Positions 28,012 through 38,170 of a DNA stretch of 64,000 nt are shown one piece after another (position 1 is the stretch's first letter; the number at the start of each line of letters is the position of its first letter). A program made the translations under genes and the position numbers. The DNA lies in assembly GCA_029257045.1 (NCBI GenBank), contig JARIDB010000116.1, positions 1 to 64,000 of the forward strand, in the 5' to 3' direction. Source of the stretch: Clostridium sp. (GTDB taxonomy: Bacteria > Bacillota > Clostridia > Clostridiales > Clostridiaceae). The notes under the pieces were generated by a model that was not told the origin of the DNA, ran no database searches, and saw nothing but the letters and a program-made list of their open reading frames with translations.

Positions 28012-28656
28012 TTACCTCCTTTTAGTCACTGCAATTCCATCCCCCATCGGTATTACAGATGTAATTAAATTACTATCCTCTGATACTAAATCCAAATATT
28101 TTCTCATTCTTTTTACTATTGTTATTTTTCTTCTTTTTATTAATTCATCAGATGCTACCATTCCCCTAAATAGAACATTATCTGCAATAATAATACCATC
28201 ATCTCTTAATAATCTTAAACAGTTTGGTAAAAAATGATTGTAATGACCTTTTCCAGCATCAATAAAAATCAAATCATAAGGTTCTTCTAAGTTTTCTAAA
28301 ACTTCAAGGCAATCTCCTGCCTTTATTTCTATCTTATCTTTCAAACCGTACTTTTCAAAATTACTAGTAGCTATTTCTATCATCTTTTCATCACGTTCTA
28401 TAGTTGTTATAAAAGGGTTTGTTTTAGCTGCTTCATACATAAGTATTGAAGAATAACCTATAGCTGTCCCAAGTTCTAAAATTCTTAAGGGTTTTTTCAT
28501 GCTTATCATAAACTCTAAAAACTTTGCTGTCTCTTTTTGAGCAATAGGAACCTTATTTTCTAAGGCGAAATCTTCTAAGTCTTTATATTTACCATAACTT
28601 TCAGGTATAAGACTTCTTATATAATTCTCCATATAATCATAAGTTATAGCACCCAT
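28012..28656 (-). CDS. trmR: tRNA 5-hydroxyuridine methyltransferase TrmR
   Basis: The 214-residue O-methyltransferase has the SAM-binding motif ILELGTAIGYSS (about 57-68), an acidic second strand TTIERDEKM and metal-ligand region DLIFIDAGKGHY. In Bacillus the homologue YrrM methylates 5-hydroxyuridine at tRNA U34 to 5-methoxyuridine. It ends 4 bases before trhP, whose product would make its substrate. The family also contains catechol-type methyltransferases, so the call leans on context. Confidence 0.85.
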   Translation of the reverse strand: MGAITYDYMENYIRSLIPESYGKYKDLEDFALENKVPIAQKETAKFLEFMISMKKPLRILELGTAIGYSSILMYEAAKTNPFITTIERDEKMIEIATSNFEKYGLKDKIEIKAGDCLEVLENLEEPYDLIFIDAGKGHYNHFLPNCLRLLRDDGIIIADNVLFRGMVASDELIKRRKITIVKRMRKYLDLVSEDSNLITSVIPMGDGIAVTKRR

Positions 28657-28683
28657 AAAAATCCTCCAATTTGTCTTTTATAT

Positions 28684-29688
28684 TTAATAGCCTAATTTTT
28701 CTTGTTTATTTAAAAAATCATCATAATTATCTGTAAAGTAATGACTTTTATCATCTTGCAGTACATAAAATAAATAATCTGTATCTTTTGGCTTTAAAGT
28801 AGCCTTAATTGAAGCCATTCCTGGATTTGATATAGGTCCTATTGGAAGTCCATCATTTTGATAAGTATTATAAGGTGAATCTAATTCTAACTGTGTATAT
28901 AAAACCTTATCTACATGTTCTCCTAAGGCATATATAACCGTAGCATCTATTTGAAGCCTCATATTAATATTAAGCCTATTTTCAATAACTGAAGCTATAA
29001 TGCTTCTTTCCTTATCTAAAACGGCTTCCTTTTCTATCATTGAAGCTTTAATAATAACATCTTCAATATCTTCCTTTTCTATAGAAACTCCAGTTTCCTT
29101 TTCTACTTCTTTTAACGCTTCTTCAAATCTTTTTATCATAACTTTTATTATGTCTTTTGGATTTTCACCTTTTTTTATTAAATATGTATCAGGAAATAAG
29201 TATCCTTCTAAATCATATCTTTTACTTTCCCTTTTTGCTACATAAGAGGGTAACTTATAGTTTTTTAAAGCTTCTATAAAATCCTTTTTGCTACATACAC
29301 CTTCTTTTTCAAGTGTATTAGCTATTTCATCTATAGAAAATCCTTCTGGTATAGTAACGCTTATTAAATCCATATTAATTCCTGTTGCTAAATCTTTAAT
29401 TAACTCATCTAGGGTTGAGTTATTTTTTATTATGTACTCACCAGGTCTTACTTCTATGTCTTCATTTAAAAATTTCACATAAAGTTTAATAAAAGGTAAC
29501 CCTTTTATTTGTCCTTCTTCTTTAAGTTTATTCAATATCCTATAGAAGCTCTCCCCTTCTTCTACAGTAATCACTATATCTTCTTTTGATTTTACAGGAT
29601 TCCTAATAGTACTTTTATAAAATCCAAGAAGTATTATTAGCAATACTATTATTACTATAGGTATTATTTTCGGATTAAATTTTTTCAT
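28684..29688 (-). CDS. mltG: Endolytic murein transglycosylase MltG
   Basis: The 334-residue protein has an N-terminal membrane anchor (about 10-27), a LysM-like region and a YceG domain with the catalytic glutamate in ASMIEKEAV and the block RLQIDATVIYALG. It cuts nascent glycan strands near the membrane. It heads the mltG-trmR-trhP-udk group as in Bacillus (yrrL-yrrM-yrrN/O-udk). Confidence 0.94.
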   Translation of the reverse strand: MKKFNPKIIPIVIIVLLIILLGFYKSTIRNPVKSKEDIVITVEEGESFYRILNKLKEEGQIKGLPFIKLYVKFLNEDIEVRPGEYIIKNNSTLDELIKDLATGINMDLISVTIPEGFSIDEIANTLEKEGVCSKKDFIEALKNYKLPSYVAKRESKRYDLEGYLFPDTYLIKKGENPKDIIKVMIKRFEEALKEVEKETGVSIEKEDIEDVIIKASMIEKEAVLDKERSIIASVIENRLNINMRLQIDATVIYALGEHVDKVLYTQLELDSPYNTYQNDGLPIGPISNPGMASIKATLKPKDTDYLFYVLQDDKSHYFTDNYDDFLNKQEKLGY

Positions 29689-29704
29689 AAAATCCCCCTA
29701 CATA

Positions 29705-29738
29705 TAAACTAAATAGCCTAAAAAGGCTATTTAGTTTA
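29705..29738 (-). terminator. Terminator after typA
   Basis: TAAACTAAATAGCC and GGCTATTTAGTTTA pair perfectly over 14 bases around a 6-base loop rich in T on the minus strand. The following T-run is weak. Confidence 0.75.
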
Positions 29739-29779
29739 TTATAATACTTTTTTATAAACATATAAAGTTATTTCACTTA

Positions 29780-31606
29780 TTATTTTTTGTTTCTATTAAT
29801 TTGTTTTTTTCTATCAGCTGAGTTTAAAGTTCTCTTTCTCATTCTTATGTTTTCAGGAGTAACTTCAACTAACTCATCTGAATTTATAAATTCTAAACAT
29901 TGTTCTAGTGACATTTGTCTTGGTGGAATTAATTTAACTGCATCATCTGAACCAGAAGCTCTAGTATTTGTTAATTTCTTACCTTTACAAATATTTATAT
30001 CTATATCTTCAGCTCTAGCAGATTCTCCAACTATCATTCCTTGATAAACTGGAATACCAGCATTTATAAATAAAATTCCTCTTTCTTGAGCATTGAATAA
30101 TCCATATGCTATAGCATCTCCTTGTTCAAAAGAACATATTGATCCTCTACTTCTTCCTGGAATTTCACCTTTAAATTGTTCATATCCGTTAAATACATGG
30201 TTCATTATACCATTACCTTTAGTATCTGTCATAAACTCATTTCTGAATCCAATAAGACCTCTTGCTGGTATTTTAAACTCTAATCTTGTATAACCATTAA
30301 CTGCTGATGTCATATTAACCATTTCAGCTTTTCTAGGTCCTAATTTTTCCATAATAGGTCCCATAAATTCTTCTGGAACATCAATAGTTAAATACTCCAC
30401 AGGTTCTACTTTCTTTCCATTTTCTTCTTTAAATATAACATTCGCCTTTGACACTTGGAATTCAAATCCTTCTCTTCTCATAGTTTCAATAAGGATTGAT
30501 AAATGTAATTCTCCTCTTCCTGATACTTCAAAGCAATCTGCTGAAATTTCATTAACCCTTAAACTTACATTAGTTTCAAGTTCTTTCAATAATCTATCTC
30601 TTAAATGTCTTGAGGTAACATAATTTCCTTCTTTTCCTGCAAAAGGTGAATCATTTACCATGAAATTCATGCTAAGAGTTGGTTCATCTATTTTTAAAAA
30701 TGGTAATGCTTCTGGCTCTAAAACACTTGCAATTGTTTCTCCTATATTACAATCTGGAATACCACTTAATGCTATTATATCTCCTAAACCAGCTTCCTGA
30801 ACATCTTCTCTGTTTAATCCATTATATGTAAATAGTGCTGATACTTTATAATTTGATTTAGTCCCATCTGCTCTTACCAATGTAACAGTCTCGTTTCTCT
30901 TAACTCTACCTCTATGAATTTTACCTATAGCAATTCTTCCTACATATTCATTTGTATCTAATGTAGTAACAAGCATTTGGAACGGTCCATCCATATAACC
31001 TTTTGGAGCGTCAACACTTTTTATTATAGTATCAAATAACGGTATCATTCCACTGTTTGTATCTTCTACATTATATCTTGCAAAACCTTCTCTAGCTGAT
31101 GCGTAGATTATTGAGAAGTCTAATTGCTCATCTTCTGCACCTAATTCTACAAATAGATCAAAAACTTCATCAATAACCTCTTCTGGTCTTGCATTAGGTT
31201 TGTCTATTTTATTTATTACTACTATTGGTTTCAATTTTAATTCTAATGCTTTCTTTAATACGAATTTAGTTTGAGGCATTGGACCTTCATATGAGTCAAC
31301 TACTAATAATACAGAATCAACCATTTTAAGTACACGTTCAACTTCTCCACCAAAATCAGCATGTCCTGGAGTATCTACAATATTTATTTTAACACCATTA
31401 TAGTTAAGTGCTGTATTCTTTGAAAGAATTGTAATACCTCTTTCTTTTTCAATTTCATTAGAGTCCATTACTCTTTCTTCTAATTTTTCATTACTTCTAA
31501 ATATATGGCTTTCTCTTAAAAGCGCATCTACTAATGTAGTTTTACCGTGGTCAACGTGAGCTATTATAGCTATGTTTCTTATATCTTCTCTAGTTACTAA
31601 TTCCAT
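29780..31606 (-). CDS. typA: Ribosome-associated GTPase TypA/BipA
   Basis: The 608-residue translational GTPase has G1 AHVDHGKTT (about 16-24), G2 in [12 protein letters not shown]3 [11 protein letters not shown]4 NKIDKP and the BipA C-terminal domain ([32 protein letters not shown]). It aids ribosome assembly and stress adaptation. It is a single-gene unit with its own terminator and a leader containing a 26-base-period direct repeat. Confidence 0.97.
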   Translation of the reverse strand: MELVTREDIRNIAIIAHVDHGKTTLVDALLRESHIFRSNEKLEERVMDSNEIEKERGITILSKNTALNYNGVKINIVDTPGHADFGGEVERVLKMVDSVLLVVDSYEGPMPQTKFVLKKALELKLKPIVVINKIDKPNARPEEVIDEVFDLFVELGAEDEQLDFSIIYASAREGFARYNVEDTNSGMIPLFDTIIKSVDAPKGYMDGPFQMLVTTLDTNEYVGRIAIGKIHRGRVKRNETVTLVRADGTKSNYKVSALFTYNGLNREDVQEAGLGDIIALSGIPDCNIGETIASVLEPEALPFLKIDEPTLSMNFMVNDSPFAGKEGNYVTSRHLRDRLLKELETNVSLRVNEISADCFEVSGRGELHLSILIETMRREGFEFQVSKANVIFKEENGKKVEPVEYLTIDVPEEFMGPIMEKLGPRKAEMVNMTSAVNGYTRLEFKIPARGLIGFRNEFMTDTKGNGIMNHVFNGYEQFKGEIPGRSRGSICSFEQGDAIAYGLFNAQERGILFINAGIPVYQGMIVGESARAEDIDINICKGKKLTNTRASGSDDAVKLIPPRQMSLEQCLEFINSDELVEVTPENIRMRKRTLNSADRKKQINRNKK

Positions 31607-31630
31607 TTATATTCCTCCAATTATTATAAC

Positions 31631-31677
31631 TTATAATATAAACCTATAAATATTATTTATAATGTAAACCTATAAAT
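31631..31677. repeat. Two-copy direct repeat upstream of typA
   Basis: TTATAATATAAACCTATAAAT (31631-31651) recurs at 31657-31677 with a single A-to-G change, a period of 26 bases. It lies 25-70 bases before the typA start, where promoter elements are expected. Confidence 0.85.
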
Positions 31678-31692
31678 TATTTTTCCCAAAAT

Positions 31693-31720
31693 AAAATTGG
31701 ATACGCATGTATCCAATTTT
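31693..31720 (-). terminator. Terminator after the RNase J gene
   Basis: AAAATTGGATAC and GTATCCAATTTT pair perfectly around 4 bases, followed by ATTTT on the minus strand, about 70 bases after the rnj stop. Confidence 0.85.
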
Positions 31721-31789
31721 TTATTAAAACATTTTATTTTTATGCTATAAACATTTTAAGTTTTTTATGGCAAAATGTCAACACATAGA

Positions 31790-33457
31790 TTATATTTCCA
31801 TGATTATTGGTAAAATCATAGGTCTTCTCTTAGTTTTTTCATAAAGATGTAGTCTTAAATCGTCTCTAATCCTAGCTTTAAGACTAGACCAATCTTTTAT
31901 ATTCTTTTCTTCACAATCTCTAAGAGAATTTTTAACTATTTCTTTTGCTTCATCCATTAATCTTTCAGATTCTCTAACATATACAAATCCTCTAGATATT
32001 ATATCCGGACCAGCTACCACTTCATTTGTTTCTCTATTTAAAGTTATAACTACAGTTAATATACCATCTTGTGATAGATGTTTTCTATCTCTAATAACTA
32101 TATTGCCTACATCTCCAACACCAAGACCATCAACAAAAATTTGTCCTGAATTAACTATTCCATTTCTCTTAATTCCTTGTCTAGTTACTTCAATAACTCC
32201 ACCATTTTCTGGTATTAATATATGATCTTCTGGCATACCAAGAGACATAGCAAGCTCTCCATGTTGTTTTAGATGTCTATATTCTCCATGAATTGGTACA
32301 AAGAATTTTGGTTTTACTAAACATTGCATAAGCTTTAATTCTTCTTTACAAGCATGACCTGATACGTGAATTTCAGCTAGTGCTTTATAAATTACATCTG
32401 CACCTTTTTGGAATAATTGATTAATTACCTTTGAAACTAACTTTTCATTTCCCGGTATAGGTGTTGCTGATATTATTACAGTATCACCTTCTACAATGTT
32501 AATTTTTCTATGTTCTGAATTAGCCATTCTAGCTAAAGCAGACATAGGTTCACCTTGGCTACCTGTAGTTATAAGAACTATTTGATCATTGTTATATTTA
32601 TTAATTTGATCTACACCAATTAAAATATCTCCACTACAATCAAGATATCCAAGTTCTTGAGCAACTCCAACTATATTTTCCATACTTCTGCCTGAAACTG
32701 CAACTTTTCTATTTTGTTTTCTAGCTGCGTCTATTATTTGTTGTATTCTATGCACATTTGATGCAAAGGTAGCAACTATTATTCTTCCTGTAGCTTTTGA
32801 GAAGAATTTTTCAAAATTTTCTCCAACTACTCTTTCTGACATAGTGTATCCTGGTTTTTCAACATTTGTTGAATCTGCCATCATTACTAATACACCTTTT
32901 CTACCTAGCTCTGCAAATCTTGCGAAGTCCATAGGTTCTCCATCAATAGGTGTAAAATCAACTTTAAAATCTCCTGTGTGTAATACAGCCCCTAATGGAG
33001 TGTGTACTGCAATAGCAACTGAATCTGCAATAGAATGGTTTGTTTTTATAAATTCTACCGAAACAGACTCTAATTTTATAACATCTCTTGGTTTAACGGT
33101 TATAAGTTCTGTTGAACTTAATAATCCATGTTCTCTAAGCTTTGTTTCAACAATTCCTAAAGTTAACTTCGTTCCATATACAGGAACATTAAGTTGCTTT
33201 AATACATAAGGTAATGCTCCTATATGATCTTCATGACCATGAGTTAAGAATATTCCTCTTACGTTTTCTTTGTTTTTTATTAAATAACTAACATCTGGTA
33301 TGACTAAATCAATACCGAACATATCTTCATCTGGAAATTTGAGTCCGCAATCTATAACAACAATATCGTTTTTATATTCAATAGCAGTTATATTTTTACC
33401 AATTTCATTTATTCCACCAAGTGGAATAAGTCTAACTTTTGCTTTTTCGTTTTTCAA
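31790..33457 (-). CDS. rnjA: Ribonuclease J
   Basis: The 555-residue protein has the metallo-beta-lactamase zinc motif LTHGHEDHIG (about 72-81), a beta-CASP domain and the C-terminal oligomerisation domain. RNase J is the main 5'-3' exonuclease and an endonuclease for mRNA and rRNA in Firmicutes. The start is TTG, 5 bases after GGAGGGG. Whether it equals RnjA or RnjB of Bacillus cannot be fixed; only one copy is seen here. Confidence 0.93.
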   Translation of the reverse strand: MKNEKAKVRLIPLGGINEIGKNITAIEYKNDIVVIDCGLKFPDEDMFGIDLVIPDVSYLIKNKENVRGIFLTHGHEDHIGALPYVLKQLNVPVYGTKLTLGIVETKLREHGLLSSTELITVKPRDVIKLESVSVEFIKTNHSIADSVAIAVHTPLGAVLHTGDFKVDFTPIDGEPMDFARFAELGRKGVLVMMADSTNVEKPGYTMSERVVGENFEKFFSKATGRIIVATFASNVHRIQQIIDAARKQNRKVAVSGRSMENIVGVAQELGYLDCSGDILIGVDQINKYNNDQIVLITTGSQGEPMSALARMANSEHRKINIVEGDTVIISATPIPGNEKLVSKVINQLFQKGADVIYKALAEIHVSGHACKEELKLMQCLVKPKFFVPIHGEYRHLKQHGELAMSLGMPEDHILIPENGGVIEVTRQGIKRNGIVNSGQIFVDGLGVGDVGNIVIRDRKHLSQDGILTVVITLNRETNEVVAGPDIISRGFVYVRESERLMDEAKEIVKNSLRDCEEKNIKDWSSLKARIRDDLRLHLYEKTKRRPMILPIIMEI

Positions 33458-33528
33458 TATGTCCCCTCCTTCTTTTAAATTTATGTAACATAAAGGTATG
33501 GTCTCATAAAGAAACCTTTCCTTTATTA

Positions 33529-33990
33529 TTAATCCTCTATTTTACTTTGACACATTCTGCAAACGCCAAAGAATTTGACGCTATGATCTATTATCTTAAA
33601 TCCATAAGATCTTTCAACTTCTTCTTCAAGTTCATCTAATAAATCATCTTGAACTTCTATAACCTTTTTACATTCGTTACAAACTAAGTGATGATGCCTA
33701 TGTCCCTCATCTTTACGGACTAATTCATATCTACTACATCCATCATTTAAATCAAGTTTACATATAACTCCAAGTTCTTCTAATAAGATAATAGTTCTAT
33801 AAACTGTTGCCAACCCAATTTCAGGACAGTTCTTCTTAACTTCATCATATATCTCTTCTGTAGTTAAATGTTCTCCTTCTTTTTCAATTATTGTATCAAC
33901 TATAGCCCTTCTCTGAGGAGTCAATTTATATCCCTTTTGCTTTAATTCTTCTTTTAGTACACTAAAATCTAAACTAGTTGATTGTTCCAT
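33529..33990 (-). CDS. fur: Fur family metal-dependent regulator
   Basis: The 153-residue protein has the winged helix (LTPQRRAIVDTIIE ... LATVYRTIILLEELGVI), the metal site GHRHHHLVC and structural zinc pairs CNEC and CRMC. The block RYELVRKDEGHRHHH and a Fur-like C-terminus favour iron sensing over peroxide or zinc sensing, but PerR and Zur are close relatives. The ATG at 33990 lies 8 bases after AGAGGAG; a GTG at 33999 overlaps that site. Confidence 0.85.
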   Translation of the reverse strand: MEQSTSLDFSVLKEELKQKGYKLTPQRRAIVDTIIEKEGEHLTTEEIYDEVKKNCPEIGLATVYRTIILLEELGVICKLDLNDGCSRYELVRKDEGHRHHHLVCNECKKVIEVQDDLLDELEEEVERSYGFKIIDHSVKFFGVCRMCQSKIED

Positions 33991-34025
33991 ATGCAACACT
34001 CCTCTGCATCATTTTTTAAATTATA

Positions 34026-34298
34026 TTATTCTTCGGCAAATATTGTATCGTAAGCCTCTTGAACTGCCGCAAGTTCAACTTCATCGTCTATAGGTATTAA
34101 AAGTTCATCCCCGTCTTCATCTTTATCAACCTTTAATGCAAATATATCTTCTTCAGTATAATTATCATCATATACTATAATATATTCACTTTTTTCCTCA
34201 TTATCTGGATTAATCATATCAAAAAATGCAACTACATTTAATTTAACTAATTCACCATCTTCATCGTATAATTCAATTTGTTTTAAATCTTTATTCAT
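34026..34298 (-). CDS. DUF1292 domain protein (YrzB family)
   Basis: The 90-residue protein is very acidic and has the family core IELYDEDGELVKLNVVAFFD and DEDGDELLIPIDDEVELAAVQEAY. Its function is unknown. It sits directly after ruvX, the same order as yrrK-yrzB in Bacillus, and has a good AAAGGAG site. Confidence 0.85.
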   Translation of the reverse strand: MNKDLKQIELYDEDGELVKLNVVAFFDMINPDNEEKSEYIIVYDDNYTEEDIFALKVDKDEDGDELLIPIDDEVELAAVQEAYDTIFAEE

Positions 34299-34373
34299 AA
34301 TATATCTCCTTTAATAATTTTAGTTTTAAGATCCATACTTGTCAATAATAATTTTCAATTGGGAACTTTATAT

Positions 34374-34790
34374 TTATTTATTACTTAGCCTATCTAAATA
34401 TCCTTGTAATATATAAATTGCTGCAATTTTATCCACTATTTTCTTTCTTTTAGCTCTAGATAAATCTGCTTCTATCATAGCTTTATGTGCTGCAACAGTT
34501 GTTAATCTCTCATCCCACATTTCTATTTCTAGCTTTAGGGCTTCTTTTATTTGTTCTGAAAACTTAATGACTTTTTCTCCAGAATCTCCTATAGTTCCAT
34601 TCATATTTTTAGGCAATCCAACAACTATAGATTCAACAGAATATTCATTACAAATTTTTCTTATTTCTTCAATATCCTGTTCTTTTTTTGTTCTTTTTAT
34701 GGTAGTAATGCCTTGAGCTGTCCATCCTAATGGATCACTTATAGCTACTCCAATGGTCTTAGAACCTACATCTAAACCTAGTATTCTCAT
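34374..34790 (-). CDS. ruvX: Holliday junction resolvase-like RuvX/YqgF
   Basis: The 138-residue RNase-H-fold protein has [16 protein letters not shown] with the first acidic residue, [15 protein letters not shown] and the DERLTTVAA motif. YqgF proteins process pre-16S rRNA and may resolve junctions. It follows ireB after a strong terminator and has an AAGGAGA site. Confidence 0.93.
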   Translation of the reverse strand: MRILGLDVGSKTIGVAISDPLGWTAQGITTIKRTKKEQDIEEIRKICNEYSVESIVVGLPKNMNGTIGDSGEKVIKFSEQIKEALKLEIEMWDERLTTVAAHKAMIEADLSRAKRKKIVDKIAAIYILQGYLDRLSNK

Positions 34791-34813
34791 TAACTTCTCC
34801 TTATATTATAAAA

Positions 34814-34839
34814 AAAGTGCCCGTATAAACGGGCACTTT
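34814..34839 (-). terminator. Terminator between ireB and ruvX
   Basis: AAAGTGCCCGT and ACGGGCACTTT pair perfectly around 4 bases and are followed by a T-run on the minus strand. It begins at the ireB stop, so ruvX needs readthrough or its own promoter. Confidence 0.92.
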
Positions 34840-35097
34840 CTATTTTATTTCTAAATAAGATTTCATAACTTCTTCAAGAATTTCATCTCTTTCAAGTTTT
34901 CTTAATAAAGCCCTTGCTCCGTTGTAGCTTGTAATGTAAGAAGGGTCACCTGAAATAAGATATCCCACTAATTGGTTAATTGGATTATAACCTTTTTCTT
35001 TTAACGCATTGTAAACATCTGTCATAATTGACTTTGTTAAGTCTTCCTTGTTGATGTTTAAGTTGAATTGCATTGTTTGATCTAAGTTATTATTCAT
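34840..35097 (-). CDS. ireB: IreB family regulatory phosphoprotein (DUF965)
   Basis: The 85-residue protein has the family pattern: an N-terminal TMQFNLN phosphoacceptor region, [29 protein letters not shown] and NNGAR-like [18 protein letters not shown]. In Enterococcus IreB is phosphorylated by the PASTA kinase IreK and affects antibiotic tolerance. It lies between alaS and ruvX, as in many Firmicutes. Its ribosome site is unusually far from the ATG (see the next entry). Confidence 0.93.
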   Translation of the reverse strand: MNNNLDQTMQFNLNINKEDLTKSIMTDVYNALKEKGYNPINQLVGYLISGDPSYITSYNGARALLRKLERDEILEEVMKSYLEIK

Positions 35098-35128
35098 ACA
35101 ATCGCTGCTAATTGCAGCCCACCCCCTT
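35098..35128 (-). promoter_or_regulatory. ireB: Ribosome site of ireB separated from the start codon by a hairpin
   Basis: AAGGGGG (35122-35128) lies 24 bases before the ATG, too far for normal use. Between them GCTGC and GCAGC (35104-35108 and 35114-35118) can form a 5-bp hairpin of 15 bases. Folding it leaves about 9 bases of spacing, close to optimal. No other ribosome site is visible. Confidence 0.6.
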
Positions 35129-35237
35129 ACTTAATATTTAATTTATATTAATGTATCTAATACTATTCTATCACTTTTTTGGTTTTTTATTCATAAGTTA
35201 ATAATTCAATTATAAACTATTAACTTCTAAAAGTACA

Positions 35238-37877
35238 CTATTTTAATAAAGAATCTACAACTAAGTAAGATTTTTCTATAGCTTCACTTATTTTTTCAGG
35301 GTTTTTACCACCAGCTTGAGCCATATCCGGTCTTCCACCGCCACCGCCACCAACGACGGATGCAACTTCCTTAATTATCTTTCCACAATGCACGCCCTTT
35401 TCTACAGCATCTTTTGTAGCCATAGCAATTAGATTAACTTTTCCTTCTGCATTACTTAATAAAATTACAACCCCACTTGAAATCTTATTTCTTATTTTAT
35501 CACCTAAATCTCTTAGCGAATTGGCATCTACTCCGTCAATTGAGTAAGCTACAACCTTTATTCCTTTAATTTCCTTTGCTCCTTCTATAATTTCATTTTC
35601 CGACCCATTAGTAAGCTTTTTCTTAAGTTCTGATATCTCTTTATCTTTTTCTTTAATTTCTAAACCTTGAGAAGATATTTTCTTGACTATATCTTTTTCT
35701 GCACATTTAAGGGTTATACACACTTCTTTTAATATTTCTTGTTTCTCTTCCATAAACTTAATTGCATTACTTGCTGTAACTGCTTCTATTCTTCTTATTC
35801 CTGCAGCAACTCCAGTTTCAGAAACTATTTTAAACATCCCAATTTCTCCCGAATTAATTACATGAGTTCCACCACATAATTCCCTTGAAAAATCACCAAC
35901 ACTCACCACTCTAACTTTGTCTCCATATTTATCATCAAATAAAGCCATAGCACCTGAACTTTTAGCCTCTTCTAAAGTCATTAAGTTTGTATCTACAGTA
36001 AATACTTCCATTATTTTATCATTAACTAGTTTTTCAACAATTTCAATTTCTTCTAAAGTTAAAGCTTTAAAATGGGCAAAATCAAATCTTAGTCTTTCAT
36101 CGTCTACATAAGAACCAGCTTGATTTACATGTTTACCCACAATCTCTTTTAAAGCTTCATGCAGCATATGAGTTGCAGTATGATTCTTTGCAATGTTTCT
36201 TCTTCTTATTTTATCTACTGATAATGTAGCCTCTTCTTTTGCTTTAATAACTCCTTCAGTAACTTTTACATAATGAATCGTTTTTCCACCTATGTTTTTC
36301 TTAGTTTCATAAACATAAGCTTCTCCAGTAGAAGTCTTTATAACACCTCTATCTCCTACTTGACCACCCATTTCTGCATAAAAGACAGTTTTATCTGTAA
36401 CTACATATCCTTTTTCTCCTACCGTTAATTTGTCTCTAAAATCATCATTATCTGCCAACACTAAAATATTCCCTTTAGTTTCTAAGTTTGAATATCCTAT
36501 AAATTCAGTATTTATATCTTTATCTATCTTATTTACTGGACTTTCATCACTACCCATGTAAGAAGTTTCTCCTCTTGCATTTCTAGCTCTTTGTCTTTGT
36601 TCTTCCATTTCTGTTTTAAAAGAATCCTTGTCTACAGTCATTTCTTTTTCTTCTAAAATTTCTTCTGTAAGTTCAATTGGGAATCCATAGGTGTCATATA
36701 ACTTAAAAGCTTTTTCACCTTTCAATACTTTTTCCTTATTATTTTTCATCTCTTCAATATAATCATTTAATATATTCATTCCTGAATCTATAGTTTCATT
36801 AAATCTTTCTTCTTCAAGAGATACTATTTTTTCAATATATTCTTTATTTTCAACTAATTGTCCATAAGCAACTTTATAATTTTCTACTACAGACTCAACT
36901 ATTTCAGTTAAGAATAATCCTTTAATTCCAAGTAGCCTTCCATGTCTTGCTGCTCTTCTAAGTAATCTTCTTAAAACATAACCTCTACCTTCATTACTTG
37001 GTTGAACACCATCAGATATAAGAATTGTTACTGATTTTACGTGATCAGTTATTATCCTTAATGATATATCTTTATTTTTATCTTCTCCATATTTTATATT
37101 CGCAAGATCTGCAACCTTTGATAAAATGTTTTTAACAGTATCTACTTCAAATATATTATCTACACCTTGCATTATAGTTGCTATTCTTTCAAGTCCCATA
37201 CCTGTATCGATATTTGGATTAGCTAATTTATTGTAATTTCCCTCTTCATCTTTATCAAATTGAGTAAATACTAAATTCCAAAATTCAACTATTATATCTT
37301 CATCAGCTGCTTTTAAAAACTCATCAACCGTTGTAACTACTCCGTTACCTCTATCAAAATGAATTTCAGTACAAGGTCCACAAGGGCCTACTCCAATTTC
37401 CCAAAAGTTATCATCTTTTCCTAGTCTAAATATTCTCTTTGGATCTACATCTGTTTTATTACACCATATATCAAAAGCTTCATCATCTTCTAAATATATA
37501 GTTACATAAAGTTTGTCTTTAGGTATTTGTAATGTTTCAGTTATAAATTCCCAAGCCCATGGAATAATTTCTTCTTTAAAATAATCTCCAAAAGAAAAAT
37601 TTCCAAGCATTTCAAAAAAGGTACCATGCCTTGAAGTCTTACCTACATTTTCTATATCACCTGTTCTAATACATTTTTGACAAGTTGTGATTCTATTTCT
37701 TGGTGGAGTTTGAACTCCTGTAAAATAAGGTTTTAAAGGTGCCATCCCTGCATTTATCAATAATAATGACTTATCATTTTTAGGAACTAGTGGAAAACTA
37801 TCCAACCTTAAATGTCCTTTTGATTCAAAAAACCTTAAATATTCTTCTCTTAATTCATTTAATCCCATGTATTTCAT
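35238..37877 (-). CDS. alaS: Alanyl-tRNA synthetase
   Basis: The 879-residue class II enzyme has the N-terminal LRxxYLxFFESKGH motif, the motif-3 region, the editing-domain zinc residues HTATHML and CGGTH, and the Gly-rich C-Ala domain [15 protein letters not shown]. It charges tRNA-Ala and hydrolyses Ser/Gly mischarges. A T-box leader with an alanine specifier precedes it. A weak hairpin at 35195-35226 follows the gene but lacks a T-run. Confidence 0.98.
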   Translation of the reverse strand: MKYMGLNELREEYLRFFESKGHLRLDSFPLVPKNDKSLLLINAGMAPLKPYFTGVQTPPRNRITTCQKCIRTGDIENVGKTSRHGTFFEMLGNFSFGDYFKEEIIPWAWEFITETLQIPKDKLYVTIYLEDDEAFDIWCNKTDVDPKRIFRLGKDDNFWEIGVGPCGPCTEIHFDRGNGVVTTVDEFLKAADEDIIVEFWNLVFTQFDKDEEGNYNKLANPNIDTGMGLERIATIMQGVDNIFEVDTVKNILSKVADLANIKYGEDKNKDISLRIITDHVKSVTILISDGVQPSNEGRGYVLRRLLRRAARHGRLLGIKGLFLTEIVESVVENYKVAYGQLVENKEYIEKIVSLEEERFNETIDSGMNILNDYIEEMKNNKEKVLKGEKAFKLYDTYGFPIELTEEILEEKEMTVDKDSFKTEMEEQRQRARNARGETSYMGSDESPVNKIDKDINTEFIGYSNLETKGNILVLADNDDFRDKLTVGEKGYVVTDKTVFYAEMGGQVGDRGVIKTSTGEAYVYETKKNIGGKTIHYVKVTEGVIKAKEEATLSVDKIRRRNIAKNHTATHMLHEALKEIVGKHVNQAGSYVDDERLRFDFAHFKALTLEEIEIVEKLVNDKIMEVFTVDTNLMTLEEAKSSGAMALFDDKYGDKVRVVSVGDFSRELCGGTHVINSGEIGMFKIVSETGVAAGIRRIEAVTASNAIKFMEEKQEILKEVCITLKCAEKDIVKKISSQGLEIKEKDKEISELKKKLTNGSENEIIEGAKEIKGIKVVAYSIDGVDANSLRDLGDKIRNKISSGVVILLSNAEGKVNLIAMATKDAVEKGVHCGKIIKEVASVVGGGGGGRPDMAQAGGKNPEKISEAIEKSYLVVDSLLK

Positions 37878-37918
37878 ATTATTACCTCCATATGATTATA
37901 ATTTTCTTACTTCAACAT

Positions 37919-38129
37919 AAAAAAGCCTTCATCCCTGAAAACAAGGGACGAAAGCGTAAGTTCCGTGGTACCACCCTAATTATGTATAAATACATCACTT
38001 AGTTAATTACAGCTCAAAGATAGCTTCAAAATATTTTCTATAAGAAGGTTTCACCAACCCCTTCGTCTCTTTATATAGAATAAAATTCCTACTCATTCTT
38101 ATCATCGCTAATATTAAATTTTAATTTCT
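37919..38129 (-). ncRNA. T-box riboswitch, alanine specific
   Basis: The minus strand contains the T-box AATTAGGGTGGTACCACGG (37963-37981), preceded by stem I elements (AGAGACGAAGGGG, GGTTGGTGAAACC) and a specifier loop reading GAAGCTATC; GCT (38022-38024) is an alanine codon. A strong terminator (37925-37955, 12-bp arms) followed by six T overlaps the antiterminator region. Uncharged tRNA-Ala should stabilise the antiterminator and turn on alaS. Confidence 0.95.
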
Positions 38130-38135
38130 CATTAA

Positions 38136-38164
38136 ATTATATGGTAACCCCCTTATAATGTCAA
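38136..38164 (-). promoter_or_regulatory. Consensus sigma-A promoter for the T-box/alaS transcript
   Basis: TTGACA (38159-38164) and TATAAT (38136-38141) match consensus exactly with 17-base spacing. The -35 lies 7 bases after the stop of the upstream gene. Confidence 0.92.
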
Positions 38165-38170
38165 TATTTT

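Noticed and set aside
35195..35226. Terminator after alaS
   Set aside because: AAGTTAATA/TATTAACTT is a 9-bp stem but no T-run follows on the minus strand; it may only be a weak stem in the ireB leader.
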